From Areca catechu (Eukaryota > Streptophyta > Magnoliopsida > Arecales > Arecaceae): DNA of 64,000 nucleotides. The DNA is taken from assembly GCA_021397845.1 (NCBI GenBank), contig CM038041.1, positions 145,988,780-146,052,779 on the forward strand, read 5' to 3'. Positions 23,568-33,852 of the stretch are shown here, piece after piece. Every line of letters begins with the position of its first letter. Positions within the stretch are counted from its first letter, which is position 1. A program made the translations under genes and the position numbers. Under the pieces are notes generated by a model that searched no databases, was not told the origin of the DNA, and worked only from the letters and a program-made list of their open reading frames with translations.

Positions 23568-25119
23568 ATGGTTCATAAGGTGGTTGTTTTTTATTTCACT
23601 ATCACAAAGTATGAAATAGTTGTGTTTGATGGCATGAGTGATTTTGCATTATGGAAGGTAATAATAAAATATTTGTTGGTCAAGGAGGATGTGACAATAG
23701 CTATCAAGTGTATGGATGTTATCCTAAGAGATACTGAGATCGTGAAAGAGAAAATCAATATGAAAGTACTAGGAACTAAGTCCTATACAATATTATGAAT
23801 TTTGATATAAATAAATATGTATGTGATAAATTAGATAGCCTATATATGATAAAGTCTTTTATCAATAGACTGTATTTGAGAAAAAAGTTGCATATATTTT
23901 GTATGGCGGAAAAGATTTCACTCAAAGATCACTTGGATCATTACAATAAATACTTATTCGATTTGGCAAATATTGTTGTTGATATTGATGAGAAAGATAA
24001 GACTTTGATCCTAATTTATTTTTTATCTAAGTCTTTCGAGAATATTACTACTACTATGCTTTATCGAAGAGAGATTATAAGTTTTGAAGAGGTAGAAGCC
24101 ATTTTATTATCCAATAATGAGCTTGGGTTGAAAGTATAGCTATAGCATCAGACTTCGATTTCAGTTCAAGGATTTATAGTTAGAGGTAGAGATAAGCAAA
24201 GAAAAGCTAGGTATGATAGATTCAAGTCTAAAATCATATAAAATATAGGTTTAAAAGATTCGGTGTTTATTATTATTGTAAGAAGCTAGATCACTGGAAA
24301 TCAGAATATAGACTTTTACAATCCAAGGAAGAGAAGGAAGGAAACAGTCTCAGATTCGATATCAATTGCAATTACATTAGGAGATCATAACAATGTTGTA
24401 GATAATACAGTATTTATAGTTGCTTGCAGGATCAATCAAGCTGATACCTGGATTATGAACCATAAAGTATCTTTGTACATAACATTCTTTAAGAAATAAT
24501 TCTTTTCTTAAGATCATATGAGGGGGGCATTGTTCTTCTTGGGGATGATACCATCTATAAATACTGTGGTGGCATGAACGATGCTAGATATGTTCATCAA
24601 TAGAGAAGCAACTTTCTCTCAGTGCATACATTTGACAGTGCAGATTTCGAGGGAAAATGAGATAGAAGATTTATAATTATTAGTAAAGGAGATTGACTTA
24701 ATTAAGAGACAAACTGGGTAGTACTCTTTATTATTTAGATGGCAGTACAATGGTTGAATAGGCTTTAACAGTATAGTTCTTTATTGAGCAGTTGATATAA
24801 TTATGATACTAGGGTTAGGTCACATATCAGATAAAGGTTTATATGAGTTGAGCAGATGTGATCTGCTAAATGGTCAGAAGGTTGATGCACTTAAATTTTG
24901 AGCACTATGTATTTGAAAAATAATCCAGTTTTTCTACAGGCATGCACAATATAATAGGTATATTGGATTATATTCATTCTGATCTATGGAGACCTATTCT
25001 AGTTACATCCAAGGATAGATCCATGTATTTACTTACGTTTATTGATAATTATTTCCTACAAAGTTGGATATATATTATCAGGAACAAGAGTGATGTATTT
25101 GACACATTTAACAAGTAGA
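23568..25119 (+). pseudogene. Cop-C gag and 5' pol, interrupted by Cop-T
   Basis: Gag begins with a KYEIVVFDGMSDFALWKV motif (23568-23798). It continues at 23795-24139 with LDSLYMIKSFINRLYL, HLDHYNKYLFDL and DEKDKTLILIYFL, all typical of copia gag (Tork-like). The zinc knuckle near 24270 is damaged: the first and last cysteines read as tyrosine (YYYCKKLDHWKSEY). Downstream are a decayed protease, the GAG-pre-integrase motif LGHISDKGLYELSRCDLLNG (24815-24885) and the start of integrase (DYIHSDLWRPILVTSKD, from about 24962). The reading stops in the integrase core at 25119, where the Cop-T LTR starts, and resumes at 60725. Confidence 0.85.
25115..25119. repeat. Cop-T target-site duplication, left copy (decayed)
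   Basis: GTAGA before the left LTR corresponds to ATGGA at 60720-60724 after the right LTR. The protein alignment expects GTGGA (a Trp codon) there, so each copy differs from that by one G-to-A change. Confidence 0.6.
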
Positions 25120-27502
25120 TGTTGGAAAAAGTGTTCTAAAGTCAATCATCTGGATGTAGACACTTGGGTTATTTTGTAAATGTATATGAATTATTAATAA
25201 AGTAAATGTTATTATTGGTAGCTCAACACTATTTGTTATCTATCTGTAAACTGTAATATAGTGAAGTCTTTAAAACTATATTGATTTGATGAAGGAGGAT
25301 TTATTAAGTGATTCTTAAATTGGTTTGCAATCAAATGATATATTGTTATCAAGGATGACAACGTGTATCAAGAATAGGTCGTGTGCCATACAGGTTGGTT
25401 GTCTTTTTAATCAAGAAGTATGGAGATATTATTATGGCATGCAGGTTAGTGTAGGAATACATTTCATAGAATAGTGATCAACTTTATTAGTACTTTGCTA
25501 TCAAGAGTATTTCGCAGAAAAGGTATGGGTATAAATATCTCCCTAAGACTATCATGGTGATCTAGCAAGTAACTCATTATATTTTGGTATCAGACTACTT
25601 AGATTTCTAATTCAGTGATGGAAGATTTCTGGGTACAATCAAGACTTGTTAAGTCAGTGTTGAGTCAAGAAGGAATTGATCACTCTAAATTCTTGGAGTA
25701 AATGCTTAGTACTGTTTCAATTTAGCAAAACCTAGATTTGGATAATCCGGGTGAGTCGTAAGAGGATTTAGCATGTTGAGATAAATAATGATGCATTAAT
25801 TAGAGTTGGTAATTGACTTTGAATTCATCTTGAGTATTAGGTCAAAGGGATGAATTATATGGTAATCATAGTTTGGTTCTTGAATATTATTTTGCCATCA
25901 TTCGATCTATCTAAATGTCGAGCACCATTGCTAAATGGTCGCATCGATTAGTTCAGAAAATTATTTCCAAGTTATCGATTTAGGATTCGAACCTACGAGG
26001 TCATACAATAGAAGTTTTCGATTAATCATGATGGTTGACCGATGATTAAGAATCATCTAGTGGCAAAATTATAAATATGATTAATTATTTATCCTATACA
26101 AAAGTTGTAAATAAGTAATTAATTAATTATTAATTAATATTAGGAGGATTAATTAGTAATTGGATTGCTAATTAGGTTAATTAATTGAATGAAAAGATTT
26201 GATCAAATCTGATTGAATTTGGTTTAATTAGATTTTACTCGATTAGATCATTCAATAATTTAATCGCTAAAAAAATAATCTTAGTTTAATTTAAATTTAA
26301 ATTTAATTAATTCACTGATTAATTAATTTTAATTATAGTTTAATTAGATTAGGTTCAAGCTATTTGAATTTATCAAATTAAATTAAAATTAAAATTAAGT
26401 TTGATCAAGTCAAACTTAGGAACCTAGTTTTTTTTCTTACACCACTTTGTTCTCCATGCAAAAATAATTTTTTGCGTGAAGAATCTTAATACTAAAATAT
26501 GATTATCACCCTCCCTAATATTCATTCTAATTGAAATTAAATTAAAATAACTTTTTAAAAGAGTTTTAATATTATTTTGTATCCGGTTTGATCGAGTCAA
26601 AACTGGATAATATGCCTCCTTGTTCTTCATGATTTTTTTATTTTTTTTGTGTATTTTCTCCATGCAAAATTTGTTTTGATGCCTTCTCTCATTTCCTTTT
26701 AAATTATGATATGTTTAGATAAATTATGAAATTTATTTGAATTGATTCAAATTTAAATTGGATGGATTTTGAATGAGTCAAATTTCTAGTCCAAATAAAA
26801 TTGCTAAACATATTCTAATATCTTATCTAAATCTCCGTGCCACTATTTTTATTAGATTTTTCTTAGTTTGCAGGAGAATAAGAGAAGGATTTATGTAGAT
26901 TTTCAGATGAGAAACATCAAGAAAAATTGGGAGTAGGGCATGAAAACTAGTTGAGCATGAGAGTTCCTTCTTGATGCTAAAAAGAAAAGAGAAAAAAAGA
27001 AGGAAAATATAATAGAAAAAAATAGTTTTGGATTTTTTTTCTTTCTTGACTTGATCCTCTTCATCCTCCACCTTATCTTCTTGGATGAATCGAAAAAAAT
27101 TAAAAATTTTTAGATCAGCCATCCATAGCCTTCACACGGAGCTAGCATTTTAGGAAAGGTGATTTCTTGAGGCTTTGTATGGATTTCACAGAGACCGAAC
27201 ATCCTGTACGACTGCGAGGTGATGTCCAGACCTACCACACTTCATTGATCTATGACAAGATATAGGATTCGATCCTATTTATGGTTATATATTATATTTA
27301 TTGCATATATCGATTAGATCGATGCATTCTGATTTTATTTTCAGCATATATACTTTTTTCTTATCTTGTCATAATCTTGTAGGATGGTTTTTATAATTGC
27401 TATAATGCATGAGTTAGTGATTAAAATTATTTGAATCTATTTTGGTTCCACTGTTTTTTTTAAAAAAAATTCATGCATAAAATTCTATCCTAGTTTTTTG
27501 AT
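25120..27502 (+). repeat. Cop-T 5' LTR
   Basis: Starts TGTTGGAAAAAGTG and ends CTAGTTTTTTGATA. It matches 58317-60719 along its length, with shared landmarks such as GGAGGATTTAT, CGCAGAAA-GGTATG, the TTACACCACTTTGTTCTCCA stretch and CATGCAAAA. A TATA box lies at 25530-25537. The open frames at 26424 and 26823 fall in this LTR and are unlikely to be genes. Confidence 0.88.
25530..25537 (+). promoter_or_regulatory. TATA box of the Cop-T 5' LTR
   Basis: TATAAATA, conserved in the partner LTR at 58736-58743, about 410 bp into the LTR. Confidence 0.55.
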
Positions 27503-27671
27503 AGTGATATTAGAGTTTCAGGTTCTTGATATGATTTGATTAAATATAGATCTAAATATTAATCTGAGTACTTGCTTCGTATTGGGTTGATCACCATGGC
27601 CACCCAGTCAGGAGAAAAGTATGATTTAAAGGCCCTCTCTTCCCAATCAATATGATCTCTTATGGAATATA
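27503..27671 (+). other. Cop-T primer site and start of leader
   Basis: GTGATATTAGAGTTTCAGG directly after the LTR is a decayed TGGTATCAGAGC initiator-tRNA-Met primer site. An ATG at 27596 starts a short reading (MATQSGEKYDLKALSSQS) that is cut by stops and by the MITE at 27672. It may be a leader peptide or the remains of an upstream gag. Confidence 0.5.
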
Positions 27672-28615
27672 GGTTGCGTTTGGTGGATCACCAGGGAATC
27701 CTGAATGGTAATCTGGATTTTTTGTAAGATAGATTATCACTGGATAGATTGTCAGTAATGCTGATTACTGTGTTTGGTATACATAGGTAATTTATCAATA
27801 AGATTGATTATTGTGTTTGGTATAATAAATAGATTACCAGTAATCTAAGCTCAAAATTTTAAAATATCCCTAAGTCAAATTTATTAAAAATATATTATAA
27901 TATAATATAGTAATGTAATATAATATTGCATTAATATAATATATTAGATTATATCATATTTAAAATAATATAATATATTTATATAACATAGTATATTTAT
28001 TTGAAATATATTTATATATTTATATATAATATAATATATTTAAATTATGTATTTATGTAGAATATAAATATATTATTTTAAATTTAATAATATAATATAT
28101 ATATAAATTTAATATATTACTTAGTATATTTAAAAGATTATATATAATTTTTATACATTTATTTAGTATAAAAAATAATTTTCAATTTTTTAATTATAAT
28201 ATAAAAATATTAAATATTTTATATTTAATAATATAAAATATTTAAAAATTATATTTTTAATAAATAACTAAAATATAAAAATTATATTTTTATAAATAAA
28301 ATATAAATTTAAGAAGAGATCTCAACCAACCCCTAGAGGACCTAGATGAAAAGGAGAAGGAAAATATTTCGTTCTCACCGAAGCGAAAGGGACGGGGCAA
28401 TTTTGTTAAAAATAAAAAATATCAGATTACCACATCTCTAGTAATCTGGATAGCCACCTCTCCCTGATGTAATCTGGATTGCCACATGAGAGGTAATCCA
28501 AATTATCACTACAACATAGATTACCGGTTTAAAAGAATACCAAACAAGGTTATCTGATGGGCCCAGTTTAAAATTACCGGTAATCTGGATAGATTACCGT
28601 CTACCAAACGCAACC
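27672..28615. mobile_element. Tourist-like MITE (944 bp) in the Cop-T leader
   Basis: Terminal inverted repeats are perfect over 13 bp: GGTTGCGTTTGGT at the left and ACCAAACGCAACC at the right. A 3-bp duplication, ATA, flanks it (27669-27671 and 28616-28618). The GTTTGGT-type terminus and 3-bp duplication fit the PIF/Harbinger (Tourist) group, although TTA/TAA would be the usual target. The inside is non-coding: subterminal pieces with GATTACC/GGTAATC in both orientations surround an extremely AT-rich core (about 27880-28310) of ATATAAT repeats. Confidence 0.75.
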
Positions 28616-28618
28616 ATA

Positions 28619-30111
28619 GGGGTACCGTTTATGAATATATTTCATGAACAAGTGAGGTGAAAGGATAATTTTATTAAAATTATTTTGATAATTTAAATCT
28701 TATTTATAGTAGTTTAATCTTGATTATTTTGCTGTTCTTAATCTAAAATTAAGTTATTTACATCAGGTTTTATGTTTGGAACATAAATTATAAACTTAAT
28801 TTTAATAATTGCACTAAACCATAAAATCTAGATCTAATATTGTTTATCAGTATATGATGTATATAAAAATGTTTAGATCTGATTTTAGCAAAAAAAATCA
28901 TGATTAATTGTTGAAAACAAGAGTTGATTAGATCTAGAATTGTGAATTAAAGATCAAAAATCAATTCATAAAACTTGGATTTTGGATTAGCTCGAATCAT
29001 ATTAAATTTCTAGGTTAGATCCAGGGTTAGAATTTGATTAATATGGATATTAGAGAAATTGATTTAAACTAATCAAAAGTTGATTAGGATTAGGTTACAA
29101 GGTCTCTGGATCAATTTTAAAGTAATAGGTTGATTAAGTCCATATTATCAAATGAATCTAATTCTGGATCAGTGGCTAGACCCGAGTTCTTAAGCTAGTC
29201 TAATCATAATTGATGAACCAATTGATGTCTAAGATAAGTTTGATATTTAATCGTAGTCATTAATTGGGGCTATCTTTTACCTGGCCAACTCTATTGATGT
29301 CTAAGAAAAGAGGTTAATGGCAGAACCCTCTCATCAATCTCACTTGGCCAATTTGATTAATCAGATTTTGATTAGATAGCTCATCGATTCGAGCAAATCC
29401 ATGCTTGTAAGGAAGATCAGTTTAATTGATTTAGGTGCCCTCGGACTAATGTGATTCGACCCTTATCACTTGATGAAGTCAATGGAAGGATTGTTGATTA
29501 GTCCATGTCTTCTTCTCTTTTCTCTAATTAAATTCTCTAAAATTATTAGGTCCCTTAATTAACAAAATTATGGAGATAATTTAGTAATAGCCTTCCATTA
29601 AAAGAGTGATAATGAGTTCAATTATTAGGATGATCATTGGAGGTCCAAAGACCTGGTGCTCATCTGGCTATTTGAATTATTATTCATATTAATGACTTAG
29701 TCACTTCTTTCTAAATGATGGTCAGGTTGACTGACCAAAGTCAGGCTTGGGTATCATTGGCTATAAGTACTCTATCCTGTCATGTTAATGGTTGGACCTA
29801 ATCGAGACTTCCAATAGTAGTCCAAAGGCTTATTGATTAGTTCCTGGGATAATTTTTATCAAAATTCTTTTAAAGAAATATTTGGTTAAGAATTTATTTT
29901 TAGATGCACATGGGTTAGCCAACCAAAGTCATGCTCATATGTACATTATTGGATTCTGGTACCCACTAAAAAATTGGTCCTATTTCTTGAATTGGAGGTA
30001 GATGATACCAATTTGATCAAAAATAGTGGAAGAATCTTTAGACTAAAGTCCAAGTCTTTAGAATTAAGTGATTCATCTACTAATTAAATCTAGTTCTCTT
30101 TTCAAATTAAT
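28619..30111 (+). other. Cop-T leader, no gene seen
   Basis: About 1.5 kb of AT-rich sequence between the MITE and the gag start. No open frame of note and no family match. Long untranslated leaders are known in some copia lineages, so this may simply be the leader, but an unrecognised old insertion is possible. Confidence 0.4.
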
Positions 30112-31478
30112 ATGGCCACCACTTTGTCACTCTGTTCATTGCTAGATAATAAAAAAACATCGGGATCCAATTTCGATAACTAGTATCAAAATTGAAAATA
30201 GTCTTGGAGCACGAACAGATTTTGTACGTACTAATAGATCTGATACTTGAGGAGCTGCTCAAAATGCTTGTGGTGCAGTTTGAGATAGTTACTAGAAGTA
30301 GCTCAGTGACCGAATCATGGTCCGTTATATTATATGGGCATCCATAAATGATGAATTGAATCGCAAATTTGAGGATGCTCAGTCAAAAAATATACTTCAA
30401 GTATTGAAAGAATCTTTCAACGCTTCGATGATGTTGAAAGGTACAAAACATTTTGTATCATTTTCATTACAAGGATGAGAGAGGGGCATCAATCAGTGAT
30501 CATGTATTGTACATGATCAAACTGATTGAGCTCCTAAGCAAACTCAGATTTTTACTATAGGAACAGTTGGGAAAAGATGTCATCCTTAATTCTTTGTTGA
30601 ATTCCTATATTGACTTTCTTGATGATTATAGAATGACTAGGCCTACAGTAAACTACTATGGTCTGTTGGGATTATTGCAGACTTATGAGAATGATCATGA
30701 ATTCCATAAGGGGTGGTATATATAGTGGAAGGTTTGACAGGATGTCATCCCTTTAAGAAATGAAAGAAGAAAAATAAGAAAGAAGATGCAAAGTACTTCA
30801 ATGACTAAGCTAGGTCAGACCAAGAAATTGAAAGTTACCAAGACTCAAGCTGAATGCTTCTATTGTAAGAAGCATGGACACTAGAAGAGAAATTATCCTC
30901 TTTACATTATCTCGCTAGACCCGAACTGGCCAAGCTTGTAAATGTAATATACATGTCTAACAAATACCCTAGGATAGAAAATGTGTTTGATGTCTACCTT
31001 TGGCATTGTAGGCTAGGTCATATCAATAAGAATAGGATGAACAGGTTATCTAAAGAGGGAATCCTAGGTTAATGATTTTGAATCATTGCCGATATGCGAA
31101 TCTTATTTTCTTGAGAAGATGACTAAGTCACCTTTTATTGGAAAGGATGAAAGAGCCACTGAGATTCCGAGTCTAATATATACTGATATATGTGGATCCA
31201 TGAATACTTTAGCCACAGATGAATATTACTACTTCATCACATTTATTGATGACTTATTGAGATATGGATATATCTACTTGATGAGACATAAGTTCGAGTC
31301 GTTTGAGATATTCAAACAATTTTATAATAAAGTAGAGAAACAAACTAGCAAGTTTATTAAAGCCCTTCAATTTGATTGAAGAGGTAAATATCTTACCAAT
31401 GAATTTATAACATATTTAGAAGAGAATAGGATTCTTTTACAATGGACCTCTCTCAGGAGATCTTAGCATAATGGAGTG
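30112..31478 (+). pseudogene. Cop-T gag and 5' pol, interrupted by Sire-1
   Basis: Gag starts at ATG 30112 (MATTLSLCSLLDNKK), followed by SNFDN, an LEHE-type stretch and FNASMMLKGTK-like text, all in broken frames. A zinc knuckle CFYCKKHGH is visible near 30860. Within about 100 bp the reading jumps to a GAG-pre-integrase motif (LWHCRLGHINKNRMNRLSKE, near 31000-31060), so the protease has been deleted. The clearest open part is the integrase core, 31086-31379 (IYTDICGSMNTLATDEYYYF, DDLLRYGYIYLM). The second catalytic region reads LQFD, then a stop. The reading reaches the HNGV motif, and there, at 31479, the Sire-1 LTR begins. Confidence 0.8.
31474..31478. repeat. Sire-1 left flank, presumed target site (GAGTG)
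   Basis: The five bases before the Sire-1 LTR. The partner copy cannot be seen because the right end of Sire-1 is truncated at 54280. Confidence 0.4.
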
Positions 31479-31754
31479 TGTTGCCCAGGTGGCTTTCCTA
31501 AGAGGGGGGTGAATTAGAAATTTAAAAAACTTAAACAGATATGTGCTCTTTTAATTCTTCTTTAGTGTAATAGTGCTGTGATTCAAATAAATAAAAGCAG
31601 AAGCAAATACAAACAGAAAAAGCACAATGCAAACACATCAAATTTATAGTGGTTCAGAGCACCCTCGCTTCTATATCCACTACCCAAGATACCACTTGGG
31701 ATTTTCACTATATTCACCATCGGAATACAGTCAGATTATTTTACCAGGCTTACA

Positions 31755-31930
31755 ATCCAAACCTAACTTGGTTTTTCAACCGGGCTCACCAAAAATCCAA
31801 CACTTGGTTTTACACTGGATTACCAAGAACCCAACTTGGTTTTGAACAGGATCACCAAGAACCTACACTTGGTTTTGAACAGGCTAACCAAGAACCTACT
31901 TGGTTTTTAAACCGGGCTTACCAATAACCC
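31755..31930. repeat. Short repeats in the Sire-1 LTR (CTTGGTTTT / ACCAAGAACC)
   Basis: Five to six imperfect units of about 30 bp, each with CACCAAGAACC, then AC, then TTGGTTTT. The two halves are partly complementary (ACCAAG / CTTGGT), so the RNA could fold. The same series is at 54000-54170. Confidence 0.7.
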
Positions 31931-32203
31931 AACAACTCACAAATGAGTTAAAGAAAATAAGCAACAAAATGACAAACTAATGTTGTCTGATGGTTGCCGA
32001 TGCAGCTTGAGAGAAACCTTCTTAATTGTACTTTAATGCCGTTCAGTGGCTTCTTCAACTTCTTCAATGTATGCTTCAAGCTTCAGATTGGAGTTGGTGA
32101 AGTCTTGAAGATTGACTTGAATGCTCTTTAGTGCTCTCTTGCTCGCAAGCTCATTTAATGTTCAACTAAGCATTAGCCTTTTCAAAAGTTGTCCTAATCC
32201 CAC

Positions 32204-32210
32204 ATTTATA
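32204..32210 (-). promoter_or_regulatory. TATA box of the Sire-1 3' LTR
   Basis: TATAAATG on the minus strand, about 130 bp downstream (in element orientation) of the GAGTCGGCTCGG motif cluster. This fits a promoter placed after an upstream motif array. Confidence 0.5.
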
Positions 32211-32334
32211 GAGTCTTTTACTCTTCTCAGGTGGATATAGTCATTGTAGACCGTTGGGATGTGATATTTGACTATTGGAGAACTTTTTAAATTCAAAAAT
32301 GAAGTTCTGGAACTAGCCGTTACCTGCTTGGAAT

Positions 32335-32735
32335 CGACCTTCGAGTTGGCTCGGATCCCTCGACTTGGCTCGGATTCTCAAAGAAGTTCTGGTCGAGTGG
32401 CCTCGCCTTATTCAGGTCGGCTCAGTTTGATAGTATTCTTGATTCCTTACTCTGGATGAGTCGGCTCACCTCAATTCGAGTTGGCTCGGATTCACAGGTC
32501 TTCAAAACTATACTCTGGAGGAGTCGGCTCGCCTAGCTATTCTCTCATAACTGATTCTTCATGAACTTTAGAAGAGTCGGCTTGGATCTCTGAAGGGTCA
32601 ACTCGGATGTTTGACTGAATGATTGAGTTAGCTCGGACTACTTTCGAGTTGGCTCGAAACTCTACGTGCCAGAATCCTTCATGCATGCCATGAACTAGAG
32701 TCAGCTCCCTTTACTCGAGTCGGCTTGGATGAGTT
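32335..32735. promoter_or_regulatory. Cluster of GAGTCGGCTCGGA-like motifs in the Sire-1 LTR
   Basis: About a dozen copies of a near-palindromic 12-13-mer (variants TCGAGTTGGCTCGGAT, GAGTCGGCTCACC, GAGTCGGCTTGGAT, GAGTTAGCTCGGAC). The perfect form CGAGTCGACTCG is its own reverse complement. Arrays of palindromic motifs in LTRs upstream of the promoter are described for sireviruses. Binding factors are unknown. Confidence 0.65.
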
Positions 32736-33072
32736 TTTCAGTAAAGCTTTTGTTTCTTCTCCTGATTACATCCAGCAACATTTTATCATTCAAGATTCTT
32801 TCCAACTCAAGTAACATTTGATTCTAAGGAATTTAAGCTTGAAAACACTTAAAAGTAACCCATTTTCAAGAATATTTCTTTAATTTTTTTTTGGGCTCTT
32901 CTTTACATGACACATTTAAAACACAACTCATGACACATAATAAGATTGTAGGCTTTGTAATTTAGCAATGAAATCATCCTACAAAAACTTGTAAAGCACT
33001 AGAAAAGTAGTTAGTAACATAAGTGCATGCTCCAATATTTTGTTATCATCAAAATCATTCAAGGGTTCAACA

Positions 33073-33852
33073 ATCTCTCCCTTTTTGATGATGATAAAAC
33101 ACCGGGCATGGAAAAGCTTTACAATACATGTAAAAGTATATTTGCAAATAAGTATAGACATGTATGAGTTGTATATCGAAATATATTTGAAAGAATTTGA
33201 CAATGTATCATAGCTTTAGAAATATGTTCAATATATATAGAGCTTTTAGGAATAAGTTTAATATATATCAGAGCTTTCAGTATATATCAGAGCTTGTCCA
33301 TCTTTTAATATGTATCAGAGATATTCCATATTAGAGCTTGTTCAGAGCTAATAATGGATAGCCATTGACAATATATTAGAGCAATTCAAATTATATCAAA
33401 ATAATTAAGTTGAATATATATCAGAGCAATCAGAGCAAATTTATCAGAGAAAATATAAGTTTCTATGCAAAATTGATGCCAATTTCCAATTTTCCAATAT
33501 TTATATCATTCTCCCCCTTGTATATTTTCCATGCACACTCATACATATACATACCAGTCTCTCCCTTTTTGTCATTAATCAAAAAGGTATTCAATTAATT
33601 TCTCCCCCTTTGTTAAGTACTCTAAGCTTGATTTTTAAAATAGAATGAGAATGCTATTAATATTGTTTGAGATAATTTCACATTCTCAAAAATTTGATAC
33701 TCTAATTAAAATTTGTCTTGATTTGTATACACAGATGATAATATTGCACAAATCACATTTCAAACACAATGAGTAGAAAAGAAATACTTTCATTTTATTC
33801 AAGATTTTCAATACAAGTCATACAAAATCAATAAAAAATATATAAGATGAAT
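33073..33852 (-). promoter_or_regulatory. Sire-1 polypurine tracts and downstream spacer
   Basis: Adjacent to the LTR, the minus strand reads AAAAAGGGAGAGAT (33073-33086), the main polypurine tract. Three more purine blocks of the same type follow upstream (about 33510-33520, 33558-33570 and 33600-33610; GGGGGAGA or GGGAGA). Between them are repeated ATATATCAGAGC units (about 33230-33440). No coding sequence seen. Confidence 0.6.

Larger units (their letters stand above)
31479..33072 (-). repeat. Sire-1 3' LTR
   Basis: Minus-strand ends TGTTGAACCCTTGAATG and GGGCAACA. The start TGTTGAACCC preceded by AAAAAGGGAGAGAT is characteristic of sireviruses. It holds a run of short repeats with CTTGGTTTT and ACCAAGAACC (31760-31930; also in the 5' LTR piece) and a cluster of GAGTCGGCTCGGA-like motifs (32335-32735). 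A TATA box lies on the minus strand at 32204-32210. Confidence 0.88.

Noticed and set aside
26424..27122. Minus-strand frames of 79 and 99 codons
   Set aside because: Both fall in the Cop-T 5' LTR and are not preserved in the partner LTR at 58317-60719.
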